A stretch of 16,924 nucleotides of DNA from Schleiferiaceae bacterium (GCA_030829675.1 JAURAE010000018.1:1-16924); one strand, 5' to 3'. Numbered from the stretch's first letter, positions 1 through 8,070 are shown. Notes: generated by a model not told the origin, from the sequence alone. A program made the numbers and translations.

Positions 1-1335
1 TTCAAACGTATAAGACGTTGCCGCTACACCGTCAATAAGCACTTCACCGTCTTTCTTGATCTTTAAATCATGGCCTTCATACTCACTGATAATACGTCTA
101 TAACTGTTCAAGTTCTTCGGTGTGAGCTCGACGGTTTGGCCCGCTTTCGGTACATAAATAGGCCCAAAATTGTCCCAAGTATCGTTGTACGGACGCTCTC
201 CATGCCCCGTATCTGGATTAGGGAAGAGAATCTCCTCCGCTTGTCCCATCTGTATATCGATCAACCCTTGCGGAAGCGTTGAGTCAAGAGGTGTACCGGG
301 GCGCTGTGCGACAATAGGCCATACCTTTTTTACATTTTCGAGCGCGGAAATAGCCTCCACATGTCTTGACTGTAGGAACATGATGTATTCGTCCTGAGTG
401 CGTTGATACACATCCTGATCAGTAGGATATTGACGCATTTCCTCATTCGTGAGGTAGTTGATGTCCAATCGTTCTTTCAACCAACTCTTCGAGAATCCAC
501 GACCGTCCGTCTTCACATAATACAGGTATTGCGGATAACTGCGGTCTGGAAATCTGAAGGCATTGCCGTTGACCAGTACAGTACGGTCCACAATTACCAA
601 GCTATCGCCTGGGGTTCCGATACAGCGCTTCACGTAGTTTTCCTTCTTATCCACGGGCATATTGTCCATCGGATAGTTGAATACCACCGGGTCGCCAGAT
701 TTAATAGGGGAAAGGGCAGGAAGTCTGAGGTAAGGAATCTGTGGCCAATTCAGATAGGAGGGAACCCCCGCAAAAGGCACCTTGTTGTGCACCAACGGCA
801 AACTAATAGGCGTCATAGGTACGCGAACTCCGTAATGCATCTTCGACACAAACAAGAAATCTCCCACCATTAAACTCTTTTCCATTGAGCTTGTAGGAAT
901 GGTATACGCTTCAAACGTGGTGGAGCGAATAACCGTCGCCACTACTACCGCGAAGAAAATACTATTTACCCCTTCGCCTAGGTTCTTCTTGATGTAGGCA
1001 TCATCGCGGCCCCAATATTTCAAGCTTTCCTTGTAATTCAAATAACCTAGATACAACCCAAAAGAGGCCATCACCGCAGCCGTTTGCCAAGTCTTACGGA
1101 ATTTAAACACGTGCAGCAGTTCGTAGATCATGATAATACCCATCACCACGCCCACCACTGGAATACAGTATAGCAGTACCCAATACACAGGTCGTTCGGC
1201 AATTTTTACGAGTACGTACGCATTATAGACAGGGATAAATGCCTCCCAAGCTTTGCGGTCGGCGGCAACGTAGAACTTCCAAGAGATGGCTCCGAACCAC
1301 ACTGCTTGTACTAAGGTGAATATGATAAATTCCAT
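1..1335 (-). CDS. lepB: Signal peptidase I, 3' end cut by window edge
   Basis: Type I signal peptidase, which removes signal peptides from exported proteins at the outer face of the inner membrane. 445 codons are visible from ATG at 1335. Hydrophobic segments lie at about residues 49-70 and 121-138, with further hydrophobic stretches near 1-19 and 84-97. The nucleophile box PTSSMEKSLMVGDF gives Ser150 as the catalytic serine, and YVKRCIGTPGD gives Lys236 as the general base. These residues are 86 apart, against 55 in E. coli LepB. A long insert after the Lys box (about 255-380) is also present. N-terminal extension and inserts are usual for Bacteroidota LepB. The C-terminal GDNR-type box is not reached, so the protein continues past the left edge. 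It is the last visible gene of the parA-parB-DUF5683-dapB-lepB operon, 54 bp after dapB. Confidence 0.95.
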   Translation of the reverse strand, partial: MEFIIFTLVQAVWFGAISWKFYVAADRKAWEAFIPVYNAYVLVKIAERPVYWVLLYCIPVVGVVMGIIMIYELLHVFKFRKTWQTAAVMASFGLYLGYLNYKESLKYWGRDDAYIKKNLGEGVNSIFFAVVVATVIRSTTFEAYTIPTSSMEKSLMVGDFLFVSKMHYGVRVPMTPISLPLVHNKVPFAGVPSYLNWPQIPYLRLPALSPIKSGDPVVFNYPMDNMPVDKKENYVKRCIGTPGDSLVIVDRTVLVNGNAFRFPDRSYPQYLYYVKTDGRGFSKSWLKERLDINYLTNEEMRQYPTDQDVYQRTQDEYIMFLQSRHVEAISALENVKKVWPIVAQRPGTPLDSTLPQGLIDIQMGQAEEILFPNPDTGHGERPYNDTWDNFGPIYVPKAGQTVELTPKNLNSYRRIISEYEGHDLKIKKDGEVLIDGVAATSYTFE

Positions 1336-1389
1336 AGGGCGAATCTATTTCTTTTAAGAGGAATAGGTTGTTAGGGTATTGTGAAAAGC

Positions 1390-2091
1390 TTAGAGGTTCA
1401 GAACATCGCGCATGCCAAAGCTTCCCGCCTTGCCAGGAAGCCATTCAGCGGCCATGACCGCCCCCAAGGCAAATCCATCGCGGCTCTTTGCCTCGTGGGT
1501 GAACGTGATGGTATCTATGTCGCTGGTGTAATGTACTTCGTGTGTTCCAAAGTAAGGGTCAATCCGATCTGCCGTAATGCGCAAAGCTTGATCATCCTCA
1601 TCCATAGTCCAGCCGTTTAGCTCTTTATAGGCTTGTAGTACACCTTCTGCAGCGGTAATGGCTGTGCCGGAAGGTGCATCTTTTTTACCCGTGTGGTGGA
1701 TTTCATGAATGCGTGGTTTGAATTCAGGGTAGGCGTGCATCATGGTGGCCAATTTCTCGTTCATCACAAAAAACAAGTTCACGCCGAGAGAAAAATTGGA
1801 CGCATATAAGAATCCTACCTCATGTTGCTCTGCCAGTGCATCCATGGAAGCTTTGTGCTCTAGCCAACCGGTGGTTCCACTGACCACCGGAATTCCAAGC
1901 GTCAAGAGGGCAGCAATATTTTCTGCAGCCGCTTCTGGCTGGGTAAACTCTATGGCCACATCGGCCGCATTCAATGCCTCCAGATCCATGGTACCGCCGT
2001 CGTGAATGTGTACGATGTGATGGCCCCGAGATTGGGCGATTCGTTCGATGGTTTTACCCATGCGTCCATATCCTATGATGGCAATGTTCAT
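1390..2091 (-). CDS. dapB: 4-hydroxy-tetrahydrodipicolinate reductase
   Basis: Reduces 4-hydroxy-tetrahydrodipicolinate to tetrahydrodipicolinate with NAD(P)H, in the diaminopimelate/lysine pathway that also feeds peptidoglycan; cytoplasmic. The 233-residue protein begins with the Rossmann loop IGYGRMGK (6-13). SGTTGW (71-76) and the signature EIHHTGKKDAPSGTA (130-144) follow; His132/His133 and Lys136 match the catalytic His and Lys of the E. coli enzyme. It is about 40 residues shorter than E. coli DapB (273), mostly in the region after the nucleotide loop. I believe this short form is normal in Bacteroidota. The ATG at 2091 overlaps the stop of the DUF5683 gene by 4 bp (ATGA), which implies translational coupling. 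Confidence 0.96.
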   Translation of the reverse strand: MNIAIIGYGRMGKTIERIAQSRGHHIVHIHDGGTMDLEALNAADVAIEFTQPEAAAENIAALLTLGIPVVSGTTGWLEHKASMDALAEQHEVGFLYASNFSLGVNLFFVMNEKLATMMHAYPEFKPRIHEIHHTGKKDAPSGTAITAAEGVLQAYKELNGWTMDEDDQALRITADRIDPYFGTHEVHYTSDIDTITFTHEAKSRDGFALGAVMAAEWLPGKAGSFGMRDVLNL

Positions 2092-2693
2092 GGCAGTGAA
2101 AGGGTTAAAGACAGGCCAGGAGCTTGGATGGTGCTCTCGCTACCTGCAAAATATTGTTTTTGAGTGAATTGAGGGCTGATGCTTAAATCATCACTCACAT
2201 CAAAATCGTGGAGGTGAGCATCAATATTTGCATCTAAAATCCCCAATAAATAGATGCCTAAAATCCCGAATAAGGTATACTCTCTTTGGGTGCGTAATTG
2301 CTCCATATAACCCATTGCTTCTTGAGCGACACCGTTCACGGATGTTTGATAAAAGGGGGAGGGTATGGCGGTGAAAATTTCAGGAGCGGCACTTTCTAAC
2401 TCTGCTCTTGTGGTATAGCTCGGGTTATCAATGATAAACTGCAATACACTTTCGTAGGATTTGAATTGTGTATTGAGTTGGCCATAATAATACGTGGTTC
2501 CGCCTATGCCTGCCCAGAATACTGGGGCTTTCCAATATTTTCCATTGTAAATCTGTCCTCCACCCGGAATGAGCGAAAGGGTGGTGGCCAGTTTGATATT
2601 GTGTAATTCATCTGCGGTATGAGTGGAATCACTGTGTTGGGCCTTTACAGAAAGGCACGCAAACAACACCATTACACTCAATACACATCTCAT
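2088..2693 (-). CDS. DUF5683 domain envelope protein
   Basis: A 201-residue protein of unknown function. It starts with a Sec signal peptide: Arg at position 2, a hydrophobic core at about 4-16, and probable cleavage after VKA (residue 18). The region 37-70 contains LSLIPGGGQIYNGKYWKAP, a Gly-rich motif followed by an aromatic hydrophobic stretch. That matches what I know of the DUF5683 family, in which this pattern marks small membrane proteins of Bacteroidota. A second hydrophobic segment lies near 141-155 (TLFGILGIYLLGILD). The gene overlaps parB upstream (stop at 2690-2692) and dapB downstream by 4 bp each, so it is co-translated with both. The position between parB and dapB is conserved in the phylum and hints at an envelope role, but no activity can be assigned. 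Confidence 0.85.
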   Translation of the reverse strand: MRCVLSVMVLFACLSVKAQHSDSTHTADELHNIKLATTLSLIPGGGQIYNGKYWKAPVFWAGIGGTTYYYGQLNTQFKSYESVLQFIIDNPSYTTRAELESAAPEIFTAIPSPFYQTSVNGVAQEAMGYMEQLRTQREYTLFGILGIYLLGILDANIDAHLHDFDVSDDLSISPQFTQKQYFAGSESTIQAPGLSLTLSLP

Positions 2694-3610
2694 GAGTTGA
2701 ATTTCGAGATGATGCGCTGTAGATCGTCGTCAGAATCAAAGTCTATTTGAATACGTCCCTTACCGCTAGGTTTCACTTGAATGTTCACCTTAGTTTGGAA
2801 GTATTGACCCAATTCCTTTCCCAATTCCTTCATGCCTGGCTGCACTGGAGCTTCCGGTGCTTTCTCCTTTGGCTTCTTAATGGCAGCAGCTAGTGCCTCC
2901 GTTTGTCGCACACTCAATCCTCCTTTGAGAATCTTCTTGTAGAGGTCGATCTGTGTTTCTTCAGAGGGCAAGTTTAATAAGGCTCTGGCATGTCCCATGC
3001 TGAATACTACTGAAGTAATGCCGTCGCTATTCTCATCGAGACTTTCGTTGCGGTTGATGTCGCGCAATTCAGCCTGAATGATGGCTGGAAGCTTGAGCAA
3101 GCGTAGAAAATTGGTCACTGTAGAGCGTCCTTTTCCCAATCGCTTCGCCACCTCTTCTTGGGTTAAGCCTAGTTCATCCATCATTCGTTTGCAGGAATAG
3201 GCCATTTCGATAGGATCTAAATCCTCACGTTGAAGATTTTCTACAATGGCCAGCTCCAACATGTTGCGATCGTCCGCAAGACGAACGTAGGCGGGAATCT
3301 CTTCTAAACCAGCTATTTGCGACGCACGAAAGCGACGTTCTCCCGAAATCAATTCGAACTTCATGCCATTCTTACGAACGGTAATGGGCTGAATGATACC
3401 GAGTTCACTGATGCTCTGGGCCAATTCTACCAAGGCATCATTATCAAAGTTTGATCGAGGTTGGAAAGGATTGGTCGTGATGGCATCCAATGAAATCATA
3501 GCCACCTGACCTACGAGCTTCTCAGCACCCGCATCGGTGACTTTATTCACTTTCGCGATTTCTTCTCCCAAAATGGCCGATAGGCCTTTTCCCATTGCTC
3601 GTTTTGCCAT
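2690..3610 (-). CDS. parB: Chromosome-partitioning protein ParB (Spo0J family)
   Basis: CTP-dependent DNA clamp that loads at parS sites and organises the origin region with ParA. The 306-residue protein shows the family order. A basic N-terminal tail MAKRAMGKGLSAILG would contact ParA. The ParB/sulfiredoxin-type CTPase domain includes TNPFQPR (46-52), GERRFRAS (90-97) and ENLQR (124-128). A helix-turn-helix lies at about 150-172 (LTQEEVAKRLGKGRSTVTNFL), followed by the MGHARALL segment (205-212). A linker rich in Lys, Pro and Ala (245-260) precedes a C-terminal dimerisation domain ending with FNS. It starts two bases after the parA stop. No parS-like palindrome (TGTTTCACGTGAAACA type) was seen in the window by eye. 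Confidence 0.97.
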   Translation of the reverse strand: MAKRAMGKGLSAILGEEIAKVNKVTDAGAEKLVGQVAMISLDAITTNPFQPRSNFDNDALVELAQSISELGIIQPITVRKNGMKFELISGERRFRASQIAGLEEIPAYVRLADDRNMLELAIVENLQREDLDPIEMAYSCKRMMDELGLTQEEVAKRLGKGRSTVTNFLRLLKLPAIIQAELRDINRNESLDENSDGITSVVFSMGHARALLNLPSEETQIDLYKKILKGGLSVRQTEALAAAIKKPKEKAPEAPVQPGMKELGKELGQYFQTKVNIQVKPSGKGRIQIDFDSDDDLQRIISKFNS

Positions 3611-3612
3611 GC

Positions 3613-4377
3613 TTATGCGCTTTTTGCCAGTATCTCTTGTGCTAAAGTAAGGTAATTCTCAGCGCCCTTACTGCCGGCATCGTACTTCAAGATGTTCTCC
3701 CCGTAACTAGGTGCCTCGCTCAGTTTTACGTTCCGATGTATGACCGTTTCAAAGACCAATCCTTCGAAGTGGTTACGCACTTCATCAGAAACCTGGTTAG
3801 ACAAGCGCAATCTGCTATCAAACATGGTCAGTAGAAGCCCTTCAATACTGAGGTCTTCATTGTGTAGTTCTTGTACCTTTTTGATGGTATTTAGCAGCTT
3901 ACCTAATCCTTCTAGGGCATAATATTCACATTGAATAGGCACCAAAATGGAGTTTGCTGCCGTCAAGGCGTTTAGGGTAATAAGACCAAGGGAAGGGGCA
4001 CAATCGATGATGATGTAATCGTAATCATTGGCCACAGATTCCAAGGCTTTCTTCAGGAAATACTCGCGTTTGGGTTGGTCAATAATTTCGAGTTCCACGG
4101 CCACCAAATCTAGATGTGCTGGAATAATGCTCACGTTTGGAGCATCGGTTTTTAGGACCAATTCTGCCGCAGGCTTCGCGCCTTCAATCAACTCGTAGGT
4201 ACCTTGAAGCGCCTGATCAGGTTGAATGCCCAATCCACTAGTAGCATTTGCCTGTGGATCTGCATCCACTAGTAAAACTCGTTTTTCAAGCGCCCCGAGG
4301 GCTGCACTCAAGTTTACCGCGGTGGTGGTTTTTCCAACGCCGCCTTTTTGATTGGCAATTGCGATTATTTGTGACAT
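3613..4377 (-). CDS. parA: Chromosome-partitioning ATPase ParA (Soj family)
   Basis: Deviant Walker-A ATPase that binds DNA non-specifically in its ATP dimer form and drives segregation of ParB-bound origins. Its 254 residues have the chromosomal Soj layout without an N-terminal DNA-binding extension. Seen motifs: KGGVGKTTT (11-19) with the signature lysine Lys11 and P-loop Lys16; VDADPQANAT (37-46) with the catalytic Asp40; Walker B IIIDCAPSLG (122-131). It is first in the five-gene operon. The 80-bp gap to the ABC gene upstream contains a -7 promoter-like box, so the operon probably starts here. An A/T-rich leader without a clear Shine-Dalgarno precedes the ATG at 4377. Confidence 0.97.
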   Translation of the reverse strand: MSQIIAIANQKGGVGKTTTAVNLSAALGALEKRVLLVDADPQANATSGLGIQPDQALQGTYELIEGAKPAAELVLKTDAPNVSIIPAHLDLVAVELEIIDQPKREYFLKKALESVANDYDYIIIDCAPSLGLITLNALTAANSILVPIQCEYYALEGLGKLLNTIKKVQELHNEDLSIEGLLLTMFDSRLRLSNQVSDEVRNHFEGLVFETVIHRNVKLSEAPSYGENILKYDAGSKGAENYLTLAQEILAKSA

Positions 4378-4405
4378 AAAGATGTGCTTTCAGAAATGGT
4401 AAACT

Positions 4406-4413
4406 CAAAAGTA
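4406..4413 (-). promoter_or_regulatory. Candidate parA operon promoter, -7 box
   Basis: TACTTTTG on the minus strand is an exact match to the Bacteroidota -7 consensus TAnnTTTG. It lies 28 bases before the parA ATG and inside the gap after the ABC gene. No clear -33 TTG is present at the usual distance, so the call rests on the single box and its position. Confidence 0.5.
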
Positions 4414-4457
4414 AACCATTGCTTATCGAAATGCTAAAAAAGTAATGAACACTGTAG

Positions 4458-6227
4458 TTAGGAAACCTCGAATTGTCCTTCTAATTGCATTTTAATGAGT
4501 TCTGAAAAATGCCCATCTGCAGATTCTAATTCAGCTGGAGTACCTCGTTCAATGATGGCGCCTTGATCCAAACAAATAATCTGCTGGCAATGCTTCACAC
4601 TACTCACGCGGTGGGCAATGATAATGCCGCTAAGGTTTTCGGTAGCCTTTCTAAGATTTGATAGAATCTGCTCTTCAGTTTCGGTATCAACAGCACTCAA
4701 ACAGTCGTCAAGGACAATGACTTTGGGAGATTTGATCAAGGCACGTGCAATGCTTACACGCTGCTTTTGTCCACCGCTTAAAGTAATACCGCGTTCGCCT
4801 ACCTTGGTTTGGTATTGCTTATCAAAGCCCATGATGTTTTCATGCACACCGGCAGCCTTTGCTGCACTTTTTACTTCATCCATTTCCATGGCATCCATTC
4901 CGAAGGCGATGTTATTCGCGATGGTATCGCTAAAGAGAAAGGCTTCTTGTGGCACCCATCCTAAGTAAGATTTAAGGGTAGGAAGGTCCCAATCTTTAAT
5001 ATCCACACCGTCCACTAAAATAGCACCTTCGGTGGGATCGTATTGGCGCACCATGAGGGAAGCAATGGTACTCTTACCGGCTCCAGTCTTTCCGAGCACA
5101 CCAAGACTATTGCCCGGTTCAATGGTAAAGGAAACGTCCTTTAGCGCTGTAATACCGCTATTAGGGTAGGTGAAGGACACATTCTTGAATTCAATTCGGC
5201 CTTCGAACGAAGAAGGCTTGTGTGTTCCGTTGGAGAATTCGGGTTGTTCTTTCAAGAACTCATCCAACCGTTGCATCGATGCGTCGGCGCTTTGAACTAG
5301 TGAAGTTACCCATCCTATTGAGGCAATGGGCCAAGTCAATAAGTTTACGTAATAGATGAATTCCGTAATATTTCCGGCGCTTACTTGGCCTGCAAAATAT
5401 AATCTACCTCCCACATAGATGGTGATTAGCGTACTGATACCTACCATTAGAATCATCAAAGGTTGGAAGGTGGCGTTTACTCGAAATAATCGCTCATTCA
5501 CACTGCGGTATTCTATGGCTTGATTTTTAAAATTAGAACTGAACCAAGGGCTTTTGTGGTAGGCTTTAATGACACGGGCTCCGGAAAATGATTCTTGAGC
5601 GAAGGTGCTAAGTTCGCTTAATTGCTCTTGCACGTTGCGGGAACGCGTGTGAATCAAATTGGCTACTCGGTACACCAAAAACGCGAGGAACGGAAGGGGA
5701 ATTAAGGTCAATAATGTCAGTTTAGGACTTACTGAAATCATGATGCTAATGACCAAAATGATGGTGAATCCGGTATTAAGCGCGTACATAATTGCGGGTC
5801 CCACGTACATGCGAACCTTACTCACATCTTCGGAAATTCTATTCATCAAATCCCCCGTGCTGTTGTTCTTGTAAAATCGTTGAGTCAGGCGTTGGTAATG
5901 CGCAAAGACTGTGTTTTTTAAATCGAATTCAATGTGACGAGACATGACCACGATAGTTTGGCGCATGAAATACATGAATATTCCTTGTAAAATGGCCGCG
6001 CCAATGATATACAAACCATAACGGACTAATTCTCCGCTTACATTCCCTTCCTGTGCCACGCCGTTGCGATAATTCTCAATAATCACTGCGATTGCATCAA
6101 AGCTGTTGCGTATGAAGAGCGCAGGAAAGAGCTTGAAAATAACAGAGATGATTACGAAAAACGCACCGGCGATCAATAACCATTTATGTTTTGTGAAATA
6201 AGGATTGAGTTTTTTTAATGCCTGCAT
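4458..6227 (-). CDS. ABC exporter, fused membrane and ATPase domains
   Basis: A 589-residue half-transporter of the MsbA/LmrA-like exporter type, expected to act as a dimer in the inner membrane. Substrate unknown (lipid, drug or peptide all possible). The membrane domain covers about 15-310 with hydrophobic segments near 17-36, 70-95, 143-165, 170-188, 255-272 and 288-310. The ATPase domain shows Walker A GKTGAGKST (379-387), Q-loop Gln427, signature LSGGQ (483-487), Walker B VIVLDD (503-508) and H-loop His539. The residue after the Walker B Asp is Asp508 rather than the catalytic Glu. The stretch LDDCLSAVD resembles other Bacteroidota exporters I recall. No partner half-transporter gene is adjacent. 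It is a single-gene unit between the divergent gap before nusB and the parA promoter. Confidence 0.93.
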   Translation of the reverse strand: MQALKKLNPYFTKHKWLLIAGAFFVIISVIFKLFPALFIRNSFDAIAVIIENYRNGVAQEGNVSGELVRYGLYIIGAAILQGIFMYFMRQTIVVMSRHIEFDLKNTVFAHYQRLTQRFYKNNSTGDLMNRISEDVSKVRMYVGPAIMYALNTGFTIILVISIMISVSPKLTLLTLIPLPFLAFLVYRVANLIHTRSRNVQEQLSELSTFAQESFSGARVIKAYHKSPWFSSNFKNQAIEYRSVNERLFRVNATFQPLMILMVGISTLITIYVGGRLYFAGQVSAGNITEFIYYVNLLTWPIASIGWVTSLVQSADASMQRLDEFLKEQPEFSNGTHKPSSFEGRIEFKNVSFTYPNSGITALKDVSFTIEPGNSLGVLGKTGAGKSTIASLMVRQYDPTEGAILVDGVDIKDWDLPTLKSYLGWVPQEAFLFSDTIANNIAFGMDAMEMDEVKSAAKAAGVHENIMGFDKQYQTKVGERGITLSGGQKQRVSIARALIKSPKVIVLDDCLSAVDTETEEQILSNLRKATENLSGIIIAHRVSSVKHCQQIICLDQGAIIERGTPAELESADGHFSELIKMQLEGQFEVS

Positions 6228-6252
6228 GGTGCGAGTTGCCTACGTGAGGGTG

Positions 6253-6260
6253 TATATTTG
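6253..6260 (+). promoter_or_regulatory. Candidate nusB cluster promoter, -7 box
   Basis: TATATTTG matches TAnnTTTG exactly, about 100 bases before the nusB ATG. A TTG at 6236-6238 lies only 14 bases upstream, shorter than the usual spacing, so the -33 element is doubtful. A second, weaker box (TATATTTT, 6352-6359) sits right against the nusB start. Confidence 0.4.
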
Positions 6261-6294
6261 CCGCAGTGAAAACAGTCCTTTACATGCGGAGCCA

Positions 6295-6302
6295 CAAAAA
6301 TA
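6295..6302 (-). promoter_or_regulatory. Candidate ABC exporter promoter, -7 box
   Basis: TATTTTTG on the minus strand matches TAnnTTTG exactly and lies 67 bases before the ABC gene ATG. No good -33 TTG was found. It faces the box at 6253-6260, so the two transcripts would overlap at their 5' ends. Confidence 0.4.
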
Positions 6303-6360
6303 ACACCTCTTTGATGAAGTCGTTCATTCTGAACCCGCATACCTGCATTTATATATTTTA

Positions 6361-7299
6361 ATGATTACTAGACGCCACATTCGTATCAAGGTGCTGCACC
6401 ACCTTTTTGCCCAAAGTACAGACGAGAGCATGGATGCTGCCTTATTGTTGAAGAACCTTAATAAGAGTCTGAATGAGGTTCATCGTCTTTTTGCTTGGGA
6501 CATCAGTGCATTTTTGAGATTGCATGAAGAAGCGGAGCGTCAATACATCAGAGTATCAGAGCGCCATCAGCCAGATCATGCGTTGATGGATCGTATTTCA
6601 AAGTTTACCCAGCTCAAGTTTTGGACATTGTGTAAAGAAAGCGCTGCCTTGAATACCTTAGTGGAAGGATCTCATGCTCGTTGGGCAGATTATGATCAGC
6701 ATTTCCGGAAGCAATGGGACAGCCTGTTTGCGAGTGAGGCTTACACAAACTTCGTGCAACGTTCAACGGATTTCACACAAGAAAAACGCTTTATTCGCGA
6801 GGTGTATCAACTATATATCGCTGAAAATGAATTCCTGCATGATATCTATGAAGATGAGCAAGCTGCTTGGAGTGACGACTTGGATGCCGCGCAAATGATG
6901 ACAGGTAAAGTAATCGCAAGCTGGAAAGAGAATGCAGAACAACTCATCATTCCTTCTTTATATAAAGATGATTCCGATGCAGCATTCGGGGCATTATTGG
7001 CTCGAAAGTATTTTGAATTTAACAGTGATAGTCAGTCTCGAATCGAAGGCAAGAGTCGAAACTGGGAAAGTGATCGCATTGCAAAGATGGACATTATGTT
7101 AATGAAGTTGTGCATTGCGGAATGGCGTGGATTTGAGGAGATACCTATCAAAGTATCCCTAAACGAATACCTGGATTTGAGTAAGCAATACAGTACTCCA
7201 AAAAGTTCTGCCTTTATCAATGGTATTCTTGACAAAATCGTTACTAATTTGCAGGAAGACGGCCTCATCAATAAGGTGGGTCGCGGAATGATTCAATAA
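6361..7299 (+). CDS. nusB: Transcription antitermination factor NusB, enlarged form
   Basis: NusB binds boxA RNA with S10 (NusE) and supports antitermination on rRNA operons. The first residues, ITRRHIRIKVLHHLFAQ, match the N-terminal helix of NusB (RRxxRxxxLQxLYQ pattern). The C-terminal part is clearly NusB: NWESDRIAKMDIMLMKLCIAEW (234-255), then IPIKVSLNEYLDLSKQYSTPKSSAFINGILDKI (261-293). The protein has 312 residues against about 140 in E. coli, so roughly 150 extra, helix-rich residues sit between the first helix and the conserved C-terminal half. This large form is known from Bacteroidota. It is the first gene of the plus-strand cluster, 14 bases before the DUF1573 gene. Confidence 0.92.
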   Translation: MITRRHIRIKVLHHLFAQSTDESMDAALLLKNLNKSLNEVHRLFAWDISAFLRLHEEAERQYIRVSERHQPDHALMDRISKFTQLKFWTLCKESAALNTLVEGSHARWADYDQHFRKQWDSLFASEAYTNFVQRSTDFTQEKRFIREVYQLYIAENEFLHDIYEDEQAAWSDDLDAAQMMTGKVIASWKENAEQLIIPSLYKDDSDAAFGALLARKYFEFNSDSQSRIEGKSRNWESDRIAKMDIMLMKLCIAEWRGFEEIPIKVSLNEYLDLSKQYSTPKSSAFINGILDKIVTNLQEDGLINKVGRGMIQ

Positions 7300-7313
7300 T
7301 TGCAACCATAATT

Positions 7314-7757
7314 ATGAAACGCACATTTTTTATTGCCTCTTTAGTCGCTATCACACTCGCATCTTGTAGCAGCGCAACGGATCGTATCAAATCAACTGAT
7401 AATTCAGCTTCGGGCACAGAAGCCATGATGGACGCTTTGCCAACCATTGCTTTCGCGGAAGAATTCCATGATTTCGGTGAAGTGCAAGAAGGAGAAGTGG
7501 TAGAACATACGTTCACTTTTACCAATGAAGGTGAAGGTCCACTTATTATCTCTAACGCTCAAGGTTCCTGTGGCTGTACTGTGCCAGATTGGCCGCGTCA
7601 ACCTATTGCACCTGGTCAGAAGGGCCAAATCAAAGTAAGTTTTAATTCTACTGGTCGTGCAGGTCGTCAAGACAAACGTGTAACGTTGACCACCAACGCC
7701 GTTCCTCAATCCAAAGTGTTGAACATCACGTCAACCGTAATCTCAAAAGATCAATAA
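7314..7757 (+). CDS. DUF1573 domain lipoprotein
   Basis: A 147-residue predicted lipoprotein of unknown function. The N-terminus MKRTFFIASLVAITLASC ends in the lipobox LASC, with Cys18 as the lipidated residue. After a Ser/Thr-rich linker, the DUF1573 domain covers about 46-143. It contains FHDFGEVQEGEVVEHTFTFTN and the family hallmark GSCGCTVPDWP (84-94) with two close cysteines, then GQKGQIKVSFNSTGRAG. The fold in this family is an Ig-like beta sandwich. The stop shares one base with the ATG of yajC, so the two are probably coupled. The nusB-DUF1573-yajC order is common in Bacteroidota. Confidence 0.92.
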   Translation: MKRTFFIASLVAITLASCSSATDRIKSTDNSASGTEAMMDALPTIAFAEEFHDFGEVQEGEVVEHTFTFTNEGEGPLIISNAQGSCGCTVPDWPRQPIAPGQKGQIKVSFNSTGRAGRQDKRVTLTTNAVPQSKVLNITSTVISKDQ

Positions 7758-8056
7758 TGACAACGTTATTTTTACAGCAAACCTCTCCCGGCGGGGCCAT
7801 GAGCCTGCTCCCTTTCGTACTTATCCTTGTGGTGATGTATTTGTTTTTCTTCCGTCCTCAGATGAAGAAGCAAAAGGAAGAAAACAAGTTCCGTCAGGAA
7901 GTAAAGAAAGGCGCCCGCATTGTTACCACTTCAGGTATTCATGCCAAAATTTTAGAAGTAGGGGACACCTATTTGATTATCGAAAGTGAAAACACTCGCC
8001 TCAAAATCGAAAAAAGCGCGGTGAGTAAAGAGCTCAGTGCCCAATACAACAAGTAA
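7757..8056 (+). CDS. yajC: Sec translocon accessory subunit YajC
   Basis: YajC associates with SecDF next to the SecYEG channel at the inner membrane. The 99-residue protein has one transmembrane helix (about 16-32, SLLPFVLILVVMYLFFF). The family motif FFRPQMKKQKE follows (31-41), then a small beta-rich cytoplasmic domain with KKGARIVTTSGIHAKI (50-65). The first ATG at 7757 overlaps the TAA of the DUF1573 gene by one base. A second Met at residue 15 directly before the helix could also serve, but the coupled first start is preferred. An intrinsic terminator follows 14 bases after the stop. Confidence 0.95.
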   Translation: MTTLFLQQTSPGGAMSLLPFVLILVVMYLFFFRPQMKKQKEENKFRQEVKKGARIVTTSGIHAKILEVGDTYLIIESENTRLKIEKSAVSKELSAQYNK

Positions 8057-8070
8057 CATTGTAACTTAGA

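Noticed and set aside
403..873. Open frame of 156 codons on the plus strand
   Set aside because: It is antisense to lepB, which has both catalytic boxes; the translated product has no recognisable pattern and the frame is a by-product of lepB codon use.
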